Made by a program: the position numbers and the translations under genes | Assembly (NCBI RefSeq): GCF_000526995.1 | Contig: NZ_AZUI01000001.1 | Coordinates: forward strand, 2,604,001-2,668,000 | Length of the DNA: 64,000 nt | Origin: Lacrimispora indolis DSM 755 | GTDB lineage: Bacteria > Bacillota > Clostridia > Lachnospirales > Lachnospiraceae | Direction: 5' to 3' | Notes under the pieces: model-generated | Told to the model about the DNA's origin: nothing | The model's database searches: none | What the model saw: the letters and a program-made list of their open reading frames with translations, nothing else | Shown: piece after piece, positions 44,949-51,904 of the stretch | Position numbering within the stretch: position 1 is the first letter of the stretch | Layout: each line of letters starts with the position of its first letter

Positions 44949-45662
44949 TTAAGATTCGGTATCAGCCTCAGTTCCGCCGTCTTGTATTTCCTCATCTTCA
45001 ATGTTTTCCCCTTGAGGGTCAAAGGTTACATGCATCTCATTGCCAATCATGTCTTTTGCCGTGATGATTAAATTGTCTTTTTTAAGCTCAAAGGTCACAC
45101 GTCCTGTACTCCGGTCAATGGACAGAGGAAGGATTTCCGGGTTTTCCTCATCAGAGCCGTAAATGGAAGAAAAGTCCACGCCTGACTGGCTGTCCTCCAA
45201 ACGGAAGGTAAGAATTCCGTCCTCAGAGACCTTCTCCTTAACAGCCGGGGGTGTGTCATCTAATACATCCACCTGCTCATGTAAAACAGTTTTCATCTTG
45301 TTAAAGGATATCAGCTTTACCTCAAGTACGCCGTTGCTCGTAAGGACTGCGGTATAGGTTTTAAGGCCCGATTTCTTTATTTCAACGGGAGCACCGTCTA
45401 TGGCCACTTCCATGCTTTTTACTGGAAGCAGGGATTTGATTTTAAGCTCCATGATCGTGGAAATATAATCGCTGCTTTCACTGATGGCAACCTCTCCCTT
45501 TGGTTTGGCTGTTACCAAAAAGAAGATCAGGCCATTGACAACGATGAAAGGAAGCACATAAAACAGAAGGACCGTTAGAAAACCGTTTCTTCCGGCGTCA
45601 TGCCTGCTGCCGGAGCGAGTGTTCCTGCGGTTTGATCTGATTTGATTGTTATACTGATTCAT
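44949..45662 (-). CDS. Single-pass membrane protein with Ig-like extracellular domain, function unknown
   Basis: 237 aa from ATG 45662 (MNQYNNQIRSN), with AGGAAAGGG before it; the frame extends upstream to 45704. The first 30 residues are Arg/Asn-rich and cytoplasmic, then one membrane helix (about 30-52, LLFYVLPFIVVNGLIFFLV). The outside part alternates hydrophobic beta-type strands (VEVKLISFNKM, ILTFRLEDSQSGVDFSSIYG), suggesting one or two Ig-like folds, and ends in an acidic tail. I recognise no named family. Monocistronic; its upstream region carries the left end of the integrated islet. Confidence 0.7.
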   Translation of the reverse strand: MNQYNNQIRSNRRNTRSGSRHDAGRNGFLTVLLFYVLPFIVVNGLIFFLVTAKPKGEVAISESSDYISTIMELKIKSLLPVKSMEVAIDGAPVEIKKSGLKTYTAVLTSNGVLEVKLISFNKMKTVLHEQVDVLDDTPPAVKEKVSEDGILTFRLEDSQSGVDFSSIYGSDEENPEILPLSIDRSTGRVTFELKKDNLIITAKDMIGNEMHVTFDPQGENIEDEEIQDGGTEADTES

Positions 45663-45733
45663 ACTGATTCCCTTTCCTCTGATGGTTTTTACGCCTATAA
45701 GCATATCAGAAAATGAGGGATCTTACAAGATTA

Positions 45734-45754
45734 TCTGTTAAATCGTAATAATTT
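45734..45754. repeat. Left 21-bp direct repeat (candidate att site)
   Basis: This 21-bp sequence, containing CTGTTAAATCGTAATAATTT, is repeated exactly at 48329-48349. The integrase remnant lies 26 bases inside it. The arrangement fits attL/attR of a decayed integrative element. Confidence 0.7.
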
Positions 45755-45779
45755 AATTTATTCTTACAAAATGCCGTGT

Positions 45780-46000
45780 TTATGCGTGTTTCAGGGGCAT
45801 CACTTTTTCCTTTGAATGTATTTTGACTGCATAATAATAGGTTTCCAGATTGTCTGCTTTAACATCATCAAATCCAAAATGGATATGGAGGTCAAGGGTG
45901 GTTTTGATATCCATATGACCCAATAGGTCTTTGGCCTGTTTAATGTCCACTGCTGCCTCAGACAAATCACTGACTTAGGCCTGCCGCAATGTATGGAGAG
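45780..46000 (-). pseudogene. Tyrosine recombinase (integrase) remnant
   Basis: Only the C-terminal end of a tyrosine recombinase is left. LHTLRQA (the HxxR box) is followed by an in-frame TAA at 45977-45975, then DLSEAAVDIKQAKDLLGH and MDIKTTLDLHIHF. The position where the family has its catalytic Tyr (LDIYTH type) reads His. Upstream the frame is closed by stops and continues only in another frame. The gene is therefore truncated, interrupted and lacks the nucleophile. It points its 3' end at the left direct repeat, as integrases commonly do. Confidence 0.8.
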
Positions 46001-46166
46001 AATATCATCTGCGGGAGGAGCGTCCGGCACGATCGGGAATCCTGCCGGTAATTTGATGGATCAGTGAAGAGTTTGTGGTAGAAAAGTAATACGCTGAAAA
46101 CTTAATATTGATAGTTAGTGAGCTTTATTGTAGTATTGTATTAAAAAGAATTTAAGGAGAAAAATA

Positions 46167-46541
46167 ATGGAGGTGCAGAGACTGATCACTGAGTATTGGA
46201 AGTATATTGCTGAACAAAATCCTGAAAAATTAAGGACATTCTTTCATGAAGACGCTTATGTTCGATGGCACTGCACAAACGAACATTTCAATGTTTCAGA
46301 GTTTTTAAGAGCCAACTGCGAGTATCCGGGGGATTGGAATGGCGAAGTTGAGCGAATTGAACAGGCAGGAAACATGATTATTACAGCTGTTCATGTCTGG
46401 TCAGATGAAATGTCTTTTCATGTTGTTTCTTTTTTTAAAATGGAACAGGAGAAAATTATGGCAATAGATGAATACTGGGGAGATGATGGAAAAGCGCCGC
46501 AATGGAGATTAGATAAACATATAGGAAGCCAAATAAACTAA
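46167..46541 (+). CDS. SnoaL/NTF2-like small protein
   Basis: 124 aa. The start VQRLITEYWKYIAEQNPEKLRTFFHEDAYVRWH (seen in parts ITEYWKYIAEQNPEKL and FFHEDAYVRWH) and the end KIMAIDEYWGDDGKAPQWR match the cone-shaped NTF2-like fold of the SnoaL group. Members bind or isomerise small molecules; no catalytic set can be assigned. AAGGAGAAAAATA precedes the ATG. It is AT-rich compared with the core genes and lies inside the islet. Confidence 0.75.
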   Translation: MEVQRLITEYWKYIAEQNPEKLRTFFHEDAYVRWHCTNEHFNVSEFLRANCEYPGDWNGEVERIEQAGNMIITAVHVWSDEMSFHVVSFFKMEQEKIMAIDEYWGDDGKAPQWRLDKHIGSQIN

Positions 46542-46675
46542 ATTTCATTTAATCAATGGGATATCCGGAACTCAAACAGAGGTAGAATGCAGCTGTTTTG
46601 GCTAACTCAACCGCTGGTTCGTTGAATATCTTATTGTGATTTGGTAGTCTAAGGGCAAGAAAGGAGGATTTCCCT

Positions 46676-47287
46676 ATGGATCAGATTAAAATCGGAAAAT
46701 TTATTGCTTCTTGCCGAAAGGAGAAAAATCTGACACAGGCTCAACTTGCCGAGAAATTAGGAATTACAGACAGAGCGATATCAAAATGGGAGACTGGAAA
46801 AAGTATGCCGGATACCGGATTGATGCCAGAACTATGTGAGCTTCTTGGAATAAGTGTTAACGAGCTGCTCAGCGGGGAAAAGTTAAATCTTATGGAAGAT
46901 TACAGAAAAAATGCAGAATCAAATTTACTGGCTCTCAAAGAAATGGAGGAGACCAAAAATAGAGATCTTTTGAAGCTGGAATGGGTTATTGGGTATATGG
47001 GAACAATACCGTTTTTGGTTTTGGTTTTCATGGCGGGTTTCGGCAACGTATCGCCCGTCATTCGTGCTATTTTAATTGGGTTGGCTGTTGTCCTCTTCCT
47101 ACCAGCCATCTATTTTTCCGTAAAACTGGAGCGTGATACAGGATATTATGAATGTCAACATTGCCATGAGCGATATGTGCCCACTTTAAAGCAGGTTGTG
47201 TTTGCCCCACATATGGGAAGAAACCGCTATATGAAATGTCCGAAATGTGGGAAAAAAACATATCAAATAAAAGTGCTGACAAAATAA
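46676..47287 (+). CDS. XRE regulator with membrane segment and C-terminal zinc ribbon
   Basis: 203 aa. An N-terminal helix-turn-helix (FIASCRKEKNLTQAQLAEKLG, seen as KNLTQAQLAEKLG then ITDRAISKWETGKSMPD) covers residues 5-60. Two hydrophobic helices lie at about 103-150. The C terminus carries two Cys pairs, CQHC at about 160 and CPKC near 188, a zinc-ribbon pattern. The protein is thus a membrane-tethered DNA-binding protein. Common in Firmicutes with unknown function. The start follows AAGGAGG. Located in the islet; AT-rich. Confidence 0.8.
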   Translation: MDQIKIGKFIASCRKEKNLTQAQLAEKLGITDRAISKWETGKSMPDTGLMPELCELLGISVNELLSGEKLNLMEDYRKNAESNLLALKEMEETKNRDLLKLEWVIGYMGTIPFLVLVFMAGFGNVSPVIRAILIGLAVVLFLPAIYFSVKLERDTGYYECQHCHERYVPTLKQVVFAPHMGRNRYMKCPKCGKKTYQIKVLTK

Positions 47288-47367
47288 TAAACTTCCAATT
47301 TAATAATGGAGAGAGAGTTTATGTCTGACATAAAGTTGTTTTTTGTCATAAATCAGGTAAACTGAAA

Positions 47368-47622
47368 TCAACCTAAGGTTCGGTTTTTCTCCTCTAATTT
47401 CCAGCTGCGGACACCAAACTCGGTGTTAAGTTCATACTTATTACAACATTCATTACAACGGATATTAACAACATGTTCTTCGAAACCAGGAATATTATTG
47501 TGTTCTTCTAAGATTCTGCCTTTTCCGCAAGGGCACTCATATTCATGGATTTCGGTAGTGCCAGGGCCAGCACCGTAGCCTACATGTCCCCTAAGTATTG
47601 AATTAGTTAATTTGGTTTTCAT
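47368..47622 (-). CDS. Small Cys-rich hypothetical protein
   Basis: 84 aa. It contains ECPCGKG (CxC) near residue 30 and IRCNECCNKYEL near residue 54, a likely zinc-binding ribbon. Sequence start MKTKLTNSILRGHVGYG. ATG 47622 has TGGAGG seven bases before it, so translation is plausible. No known family recognised. Located in the islet. Confidence 0.6.
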   Translation of the reverse strand: MKTKLTNSILRGHVGYGAGPGTTEIHEYECPCGKGRILEEHNNIPGFEEHVVNIRCNECCNKYELNTEFGVRSWKLEEKNRTLG

Positions 47623-47731
47623 ATGTTAGCCTCCATTATTACAAGTATGATAGCAAAATAATATAAAATGGAGGTAATCAAAGTATAAACTTTTTAATAA
47701 TTTAATCTGATATGATCCAGTACTGTATATC

Positions 47732-47870
47732 AGCCAAGAAAGGAAATCCGGCTGGCACTGGTTCGATGGTGCCGGATATATGGCAAGATACACATGGAAG
47801 ACCGGGTTAGACTGGGATATCTAAATGACAACGGGCCATGGCAAAAGGCAAGTGGATCATCTGGGAGGAA
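47732..47870 (+). pseudogene. Remnant of a cell-wall-binding repeat protein
   Basis: One frame reads SGWHWFDGAGYMARYTWKTG and ends at TAA 47822-47824; the neighbouring frame continues as GYLNDNGPWQKASG. Joined by a frameshift, these match the Trp/Gly/Asp pattern of choline/glucan-type cell-wall-binding repeats. There is no start and no domain to attach it to, so it is a decayed fragment. Confidence 0.6.
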
Positions 47871-47890
47871 TAACTGCACAGGGCCGCAAA

Positions 47891-47920
47891 AGGAGGTAGG
47901 GATATAGACACCCTACCTCT
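47891..47920 (-). terminator. Terminator of the LexA-box mini-gene
   Basis: A perfect 9-bp stem GAGGTAGGG/CCCTACCTC with a 9-base loop runs into CTTTTG on the minus strand. The stop codon of the second reading frame of the mini-gene lies inside the stem. Confidence 0.65.
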
Positions 47921-48096
47921 TCTGATAGTATCTCTCATACCATCGCGGTTCTCTTACACAATCTGTTCTTACTTCTTTTCTTGCCTCAGGATCACTGAAA
48001 GCAACATACTGTATTATGGGCAGCACAGCCTATTGTATCTGCCTGACAGTGAGGACAGCTATTAATGTCTTGCCCAAGGCGGCATATTCCCTGCAT
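47913..48096 (-). pseudogene. Small Cys-rich gene with LexA-like box, apparently frameshifted
   Basis: ATG 48096 has an excellent ribosome binding site (GGAGGTGAT). The first frame gives 34 aa with several Cys (SCPHCQADTIGCAAHN, then CCFQ) and stops at TGA 47994-47992. The adjacent frame continues without a break as FSDPEARKEVRTDCVREPRW, then YERYYQKR and TAG at 47915. One extra base near 47996-48001 would explain the split; joined, the product is about 60 aa. A LexA-like box upstream and a terminator downstream frame it as a single gene. Family not recognised. A sequencing error, programmed frameshift or pseudogene are all possible. Confidence 0.55.
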
Positions 48097-48120
48097 GCTA
48101 TCACCTCCGCTTTAATTGCG

Positions 48121-48134
48121 CGAACATTAGTTCG
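48121..48134 (-). promoter_or_regulatory. LexA-like (SOS) box
   Basis: CGAACATTAGTTCG is a 14-bp palindrome (CGAAC/GTTCG arms) matching the Gram-positive LexA/DinR consensus. It lies 25 bases before the mini-gene start on the minus strand, between a TTGACT (-35 like) and the ribosome binding site. The -10 is weak. Confidence 0.6.
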
Positions 48135-48170
48135 GAAAGTCAAAAGGTATTATCTGGAGTAGTGGAAGCA

Positions 48171-48206
48171 AAAAGCAGGTGTCCGGAATCTCGAATACCT
48201 GCTTTT
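48171..48206. terminator. Hairpin with flanking T/A runs in the islet
   Basis: A 10-bp stem AAAAGCAGGT/ACCTGCTTTT with a 16-base loop. No clear gene ends here on either strand, so it may be left from a lost gene. The bases from 48207 to 48328 hold nothing I can name. Confidence 0.5.
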
Positions 48207-48328
48207 ACATAGCAGATCATATTATTTTTAGATTGCGTTTAAGTGGTAGCAGCTGGTAAGGCTAAAAGTCATTAAAACCTTGATTCCAAGGAGAAAACCA
48301 CAGTTTTATAAAGGGCTTTAAAATAAGC

Positions 48329-48349
48329 TCTGTTAAATCGTAATAATTT
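48329..48349. repeat. Right 21-bp direct repeat (candidate att site)
   Basis: An exact copy of 45734-45754. It lies 53 bases before the HD-domain gene, probably overlapping its promoter region, so integration would have occurred in the gap between that gene and the membrane protein gene at 45662. Confidence 0.7.
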
Positions 48350-48401
48350 GTGATAATATATAGGAAAAATATGCCTGAAAAAGAACAAAAGGAGATTCAG
48401 T

Positions 48402-48932
48402 ATGGTCGAGAAAGCTGTTGCATTTGCAACCAAGTCCCATGAAGGGACCTTTCGGAAAGGGACGAAGATCCCTTATATCGTCCATCCCCTGGAGACAGCA
48501 GTTATCGTTGCTTTGATGGTTACGGATGAAGAGATGATCTGCGCGGCCCTTCTTCATGATGTGGTGGAGGATTCGGGCGTTACGGAAGCGGAGCTTAAGG
48601 AAGAATTCGGACCCCGGGTGGCTGAACTGGTTATGGAAGAAACGGAAGATAAAACAAAGTGCTGGAAGGAACGTAAATGCGCTACTCTTTATCACTTGGA
48701 ACAGGCTTCCAGAGAAAGCAAGATCCTTGTTCTGGCGGACAAGCTGAGCAATTTGCGGGCAACGGCAAGAGATTATTTTTTAATGGGAGATGATCTTTGG
48801 CAGCGTTTTAACGAAAAAGACAAGTTGGAGCACGCCTGGTATTATAAGGGGGTTGCAGCACGTCTCACAGGTCTTGAGGAGTTTCCGGCTTATCAGGAAT
48901 ACATAAAATTGTGTGAAAAGGTTTTTGGATAG
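48402..48932 (+). CDS. HD-domain hydrolase, RelA/SpoT hydrolase-like (MESH1 type)
   Basis: 176 aa. The HD metal-binding set is visible: YIVHPLETA (His near residue 28), ALLHDVVEDSG (HD near 51-52), and LVLADKLSNLRA (Asp near 110). This is the arrangement of the (p)ppGpp hydrolase domain of SpoT, here without the synthetase, TGS or ACT domains. It may degrade (p)ppGpp or a related nucleotide; specificity is inferred. AAAGGAG precedes the ATG. Monocistronic, just outside the right end of the islet. Confidence 0.85.
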   Translation: MVEKAVAFATKSHEGTFRKGTKIPYIVHPLETAVIVALMVTDEEMICAALLHDVVEDSGVTEAELKEEFGPRVAELVMEETEDKTKCWKERKCATLYHLEQASRESKILVLADKLSNLRATARDYFLMGDDLWQRFNEKDKLEHAWYYKGVAARLTGLEEFPAYQEYIKLCEKVFG

Positions 48933-48951
48933 AATATAAAAACATAAGAAA

Positions 48952-48989
48952 AAGGGGCAGGGCTTATATGTGGAAAAGCCCTGCCTCTT
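48952..48989 (-). terminator. Terminator between the HD gene and mgsA
   Basis: A 14-bp stem (AAGGGGCAGGGCTT with AAGCCCTGCCTCTT, one G-U pair) is followed on the minus strand by TTCTTATGTTTTTAT, so it mainly serves mgsA. Confidence 0.7.
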
Positions 48990-49010
48990 GTTATTCCGTA
49001 TGAAAGCCCT

Positions 49011-49484
49011 TTACAGGGTTTTCGCCCGGTCCGCAATATTTTTGTGGAAGTTGACGATCTGATGCTCATAAGTCTCATCCATAAGGGGTGAGGTGATGAT
49101 GAAATCAGCGGTTGCCCTGTTGTTAGCGATGGGGATGTCATAAACCTGGGCAATACGTAAAAGCGCTTTCACATCCGGATCATGAGGCTGTGCGGTAAGA
49201 GGGTCGGAGAAGAAGATCACCAGATCAATCCTTCCTTCCACGATCTTTGCGCCGACCTGCTGGTCTCCTCCCAAAGGACCGCTGTTATAGCCTTTTACCG
49301 GAAGGCCTGTCTGATCCGTGATCATGCGGGCTGTTGTTCCGGTACCGCAGAGGGTATGTTTTTCAAGAGCGGCCTTGTGCTCCAGGCACCATTCTATCAG
49401 CGCGCGCTTTTCGTTGTCATGAGCGATCAGTGCGATGCTTTTTTTCTTCTCCAAAGTAAGTGTGATAAAGTCATCTGTCAGCAT
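49011..49484 (-). CDS. mgsA: Methylglyoxal synthase
   Basis: Converts dihydroxyacetone phosphate to methylglyoxal and phosphate, a bypass of lower glycolysis when sugar phosphates accumulate. 157 aa. Family motifs: IALIAHDNEKRALIEW, the phosphate-binding GTGTTARMI, the SGPLGGDQQVGA loop and the catalytic-Asp region FFSDPLTAQPHDPDVKALLR. All key residues appear intact. It fits a sugar-scavenging lifestyle. Monocistronic, downstream of the BTAD regulator on the same strand. Confidence 0.96.
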   Translation of the reverse strand: MLTDDFITLTLEKKKSIALIAHDNEKRALIEWCLEHKAALEKHTLCGTGTTARMITDQTGLPVKGYNSGPLGGDQQVGAKIVEGRIDLVIFFSDPLTAQPHDPDVKALLRIAQVYDIPIANNRATADFIITSPLMDETYEHQIVNFHKNIADRAKTL

Positions 49485-49536
49485 TCTGTACCTCCTGTAA
49501 ACAGTTGTTTCTATATGTATCTCTGGTCCATAAAGC

Positions 49537-50748
49537 TCAGTGTGGAATGATACTCTGCAGTGAATACGTAATGGAAAGGTCTTTTCTTGAATATTCCCGC
49601 TTAAAGTTCTGAATAATGCGCTTTAAAACCATTTCCCCGTTTTCATAGGTCGCCGTGGGTAAGAGCATGAGGTATTGGCTTACGCTGTACCGGCTGAAAA
49701 TATCCCCCCTGCGAAGGGATTTGCGGATGGATTCCCCAAGCTCATCCATTGCCCGTGTCTGGACCGCAGGCTTTAAAAGCTCTCCCTTTAAGTTGCTGAT
49801 GGTCAGAAGGCATAAGAAGATGGAATCACCAGTACGTTCGATGGCCCTTGTCTCCAGCTGGTAGATATCCCGAAATACGGAAGGTTCGCAGCAAAAAGCG
49901 CCGCTGTCCATGCCGCCTTCTGAAAGGATCTCCTGTATGGTGCTTAAATCCATGGTGATCCCATGCTTTTTGTCGCTGATAAGCTTGTATAAATCTTTAA
50001 AGCGGATAGAAGGTGTGATGGCAAATTCATTGTAGAACATGTCGGTCACATGATGATAATGCTCCATAGCCATGAGCTGGTTTCCGCTCTGGTACAGGGA
50101 GTAGATCAGGTAATAATGAGCATCCTCGCTGTAGGGGTCAATGGCAATAGCCTGCTGACATACATCGATGATGGTAGGATAATCTTTTCTTTCCTCCAGA
50201 AGGAGCAAAGTTTTTTGGATCAGTTTTTGATAGAGAGTGTGATAATAGGTATGAATGGGCACGACCCAGGATTCCCACTCAGACTTTGGAAGAAAGTTTC
50301 CCTTGTACAGGGCAAAGGCCTCAAGGCACAGGGTTAAACGGGCATCCCCGGAAAGGTCGGCGGCTTCCGATTGAATACACAGGTCTTCAAAACGGTCGGT
50401 ATCACAGACTGTTATAAGATCTTTTGTCCAGCCGTAAGCCTTGCGGTTCTGGAAGACCAGCTCCTGTGTGGGATATTCCAATGGTTCCAAAAGCTTGCGG
50501 ACACGGAACATTAAGGTTTTTAAGGCTCCTGCCGGATTATTGCTGCCTTCATCTTTCCAAAACAGATCAATAAGTTCTTCTACCGGAATATCCCGGCCCC
50601 GAAAGGTAATAAGATATTCCAAAAGGCTCCAGGGCTTTTTTGCCTGATTATTCTGGTCTACGATTGTCCTGTCCCCCATGGATACAGAAAATCCCCCCAG
50701 CATATTAACATGAATGATAGTTTCTTGATTTTTCATAAATGTCTCCAT
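49537..50748 (-). CDS. BTAD-type regulator with degenerate GGDEF-like C-terminal domain
   Basis: 403 aa. Residues about 10-100 are an OmpR-like winged helix (GGFSVSMGDRTI, then NPAGALKTLMFRVRKLL), and 105-250 are a helical bacterial transcriptional activator domain with TPR-like repeats (QQAIAIDPYSEDAHYYLIYS). The last 110 residues follow the pattern of a nucleotide cyclase domain: SIRKSLRRGDIFSRYSVSQY, then LMLLPTATYENG, where SVSQY replaces the catalytic GGDEF. It should bind DNA but not make cyclic di-GMP; the C terminus may be a sensor. Adjacent to mgsA (52 bases), whose control it may influence; divergent from the sortase gene. Confidence 0.85.
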   Translation of the reverse strand: METFMKNQETIIHVNMLGGFSVSMGDRTIVDQNNQAKKPWSLLEYLITFRGRDIPVEELIDLFWKDEGSNNPAGALKTLMFRVRKLLEPLEYPTQELVFQNRKAYGWTKDLITVCDTDRFEDLCIQSEAADLSGDARLTLCLEAFALYKGNFLPKSEWESWVVPIHTYYHTLYQKLIQKTLLLLEERKDYPTIIDVCQQAIAIDPYSEDAHYYLIYSLYQSGNQLMAMEHYHHVTDMFYNEFAITPSIRFKDLYKLISDKKHGITMDLSTIQEILSEGGMDSGAFCCEPSVFRDIYQLETRAIERTGDSIFLCLLTISNLKGELLKPAVQTRAMDELGESIRKSLRRGDIFSRYSVSQYLMLLPTATYENGEMVLKRIIQNFKREYSRKDLSITYSLQSIIPH

Positions 50749-50813
50749 AATAACATTTTCTTTTATAAGTATATAGAAAAAAAGTGGAAAAGTCTAGCAC
50801 TGCTTATAAAAGA

Positions 50814-50842
50814 TTGAGATTTTTACTAAAATAATGTATACT
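50814..50842 (+). promoter_or_regulatory. Promoter of the sortase gene
   Basis: TTGAGA (50814-50819), 17 bases, TATACT (50837-50842): a good sigma-A promoter 39 bases before the sortase start. Confidence 0.65.
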
Positions 50843-50880
50843 TATAAAGGTTTAAAACAGGAAAGAAAGCGGGAATAAGC

Positions 50881-51636
50881 ATGAAAAATAAAAAATCGGC
50901 TTTTGGCGTTCTCATTTTGGCCTTTATTTTTCTGGCTGTGGGCCTTGGAATGCTCTATTCTGATTTTCAAAAGAGAAATCATGCCAAGCAGCAGTATGAG
51001 AGTCTTGCAGAGCTTGCAAGGGAGACCAAGGCTCCTGAGACAGAGGCCAGCGCCCCGGAAGCAGAAACAAGCGCTGCTTATGTTCCTCCCATTGATTTTG
51101 AGGAGCTGAAAAAGATCAATCCGGATATTGTGGGCTGGATCAAAATTGAGGGCACGGCAATTGACTACCCCATTGTGCATACGGATAACAATGAAACTTA
51201 TTTAAATACGGACTTTGAAGGCAAGAAAAGCGTGGCAGGAACCATTTACCTGGATTTTGAAAGTGAACCTGATTTTTCCGGCAGGCATAACATAATATAC
51301 GGGCATCACATGAAAAACGGGACCATGTTTAAGGATATCATAAAATATAAAGATGAGGCTTTTTTTAAGGAACATCAGGATATTTTTATTTATACGCCTG
51401 AGAGAGAATACCATTTACGGCCTGTCACCGCTCTTTATACGGATGCCTCTGCCATTCGCCGGAAAACCGCATTTGAAACAGAGGAGAGCTTTCAGGCATA
51501 TGTGGAGGAAATGACAAAGGAAGGCCTGTTTTTACAAAAGCCGGAAGAGCCGGTGAAACAGCTATGGTCATTTGTGACCTGCAGCTATGAGTTCAATGAT
51601 GCAAGAACCATTCTATACGCCTGTGAAGTGCCTTAA
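50881..51636 (+). CDS. srtB: Class B sortase
   Basis: 251-aa membrane-anchored transpeptidase that links proteins bearing a sorting signal to peptidoglycan. One N-terminal membrane helix (about 8-27), a Glu/Ala-rich linker, then the catalytic domain. Catalytic His is in IIYGHHMKNG (about residue 141), Cys in SFVTCSYEF (about residue 239) and Arg in NDARTILYA. No LPxTG- or NPQTN-like substrate gene is adjacent. Single-gene unit, followed by the structured repeat block. Confidence 0.93.
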   Translation: MKNKKSAFGVLILAFIFLAVGLGMLYSDFQKRNHAKQQYESLAELARETKAPETEASAPEAETSAAYVPPIDFEELKKINPDIVGWIKIEGTAIDYPIVHTDNNETYLNTDFEGKKSVAGTIYLDFESEPDFSGRHNIIYGHHMKNGTMFKDIIKYKDEAFFKEHQDIFIYTPEREYHLRPVTALYTDASAIRRKTAFETEESFQAYVEEMTKEGLFLQKPEEPVKQLWSFVTCSYEFNDARTILYACEVP

Positions 51637-51668
51637 GAGAAAAATCAGAAGATCATGAACATGGTACA

Positions 51669-51862
51669 TATTATTGGAATGAAGTTCATATTTCAATAAT
51701 CGGATGGACGGCAGATAAAGCATTGCCTTTTATCAGAAATCTAAAAAACGATTTCTGATAAATTATATCATGAAAACAAAAATGTTTTCATGATCGGATG
51801 GACGGCAGATAAAGCGTTGCCTTTTATCAGAAATCTAAAAAACGATTTCTGATAAATTATAT
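51669..51862. repeat. Structured repeat block: two 70-bp copies with hairpins
   Basis: The segments 51699-51768 and 51793-51862 are identical except for one base (A at 51722, G at 51816). Each holds a linker CGGATGGACGGCAGATAAAG and a hairpin with 13-bp arms TTTATCAGAAATC/GATTTCTGATAAA. Each copy is preceded by a different hairpin: 51671-51700 (ATTATTGGAA/TTTCAATAAT) before copy 1, and 51769-51792 (CATGAAAAC/GTTTTCATG) before copy 2. The block lies between srtB and glmM, with no T-run typical of a terminator. It could be a mobile intergenic repeat or a structured RNA. Confidence 0.8.
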
Positions 51863-51904
51863 TATTTTACATGATTTGCAGACTGGTGAAAAGGAGATAT
51901 TATA

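Noticed and set aside
51699..51862. CRISPR array
   Set aside because: Only two long copies (70 bp), with a hairpin instead of a unique spacer, and no cas gene anywhere in the window.
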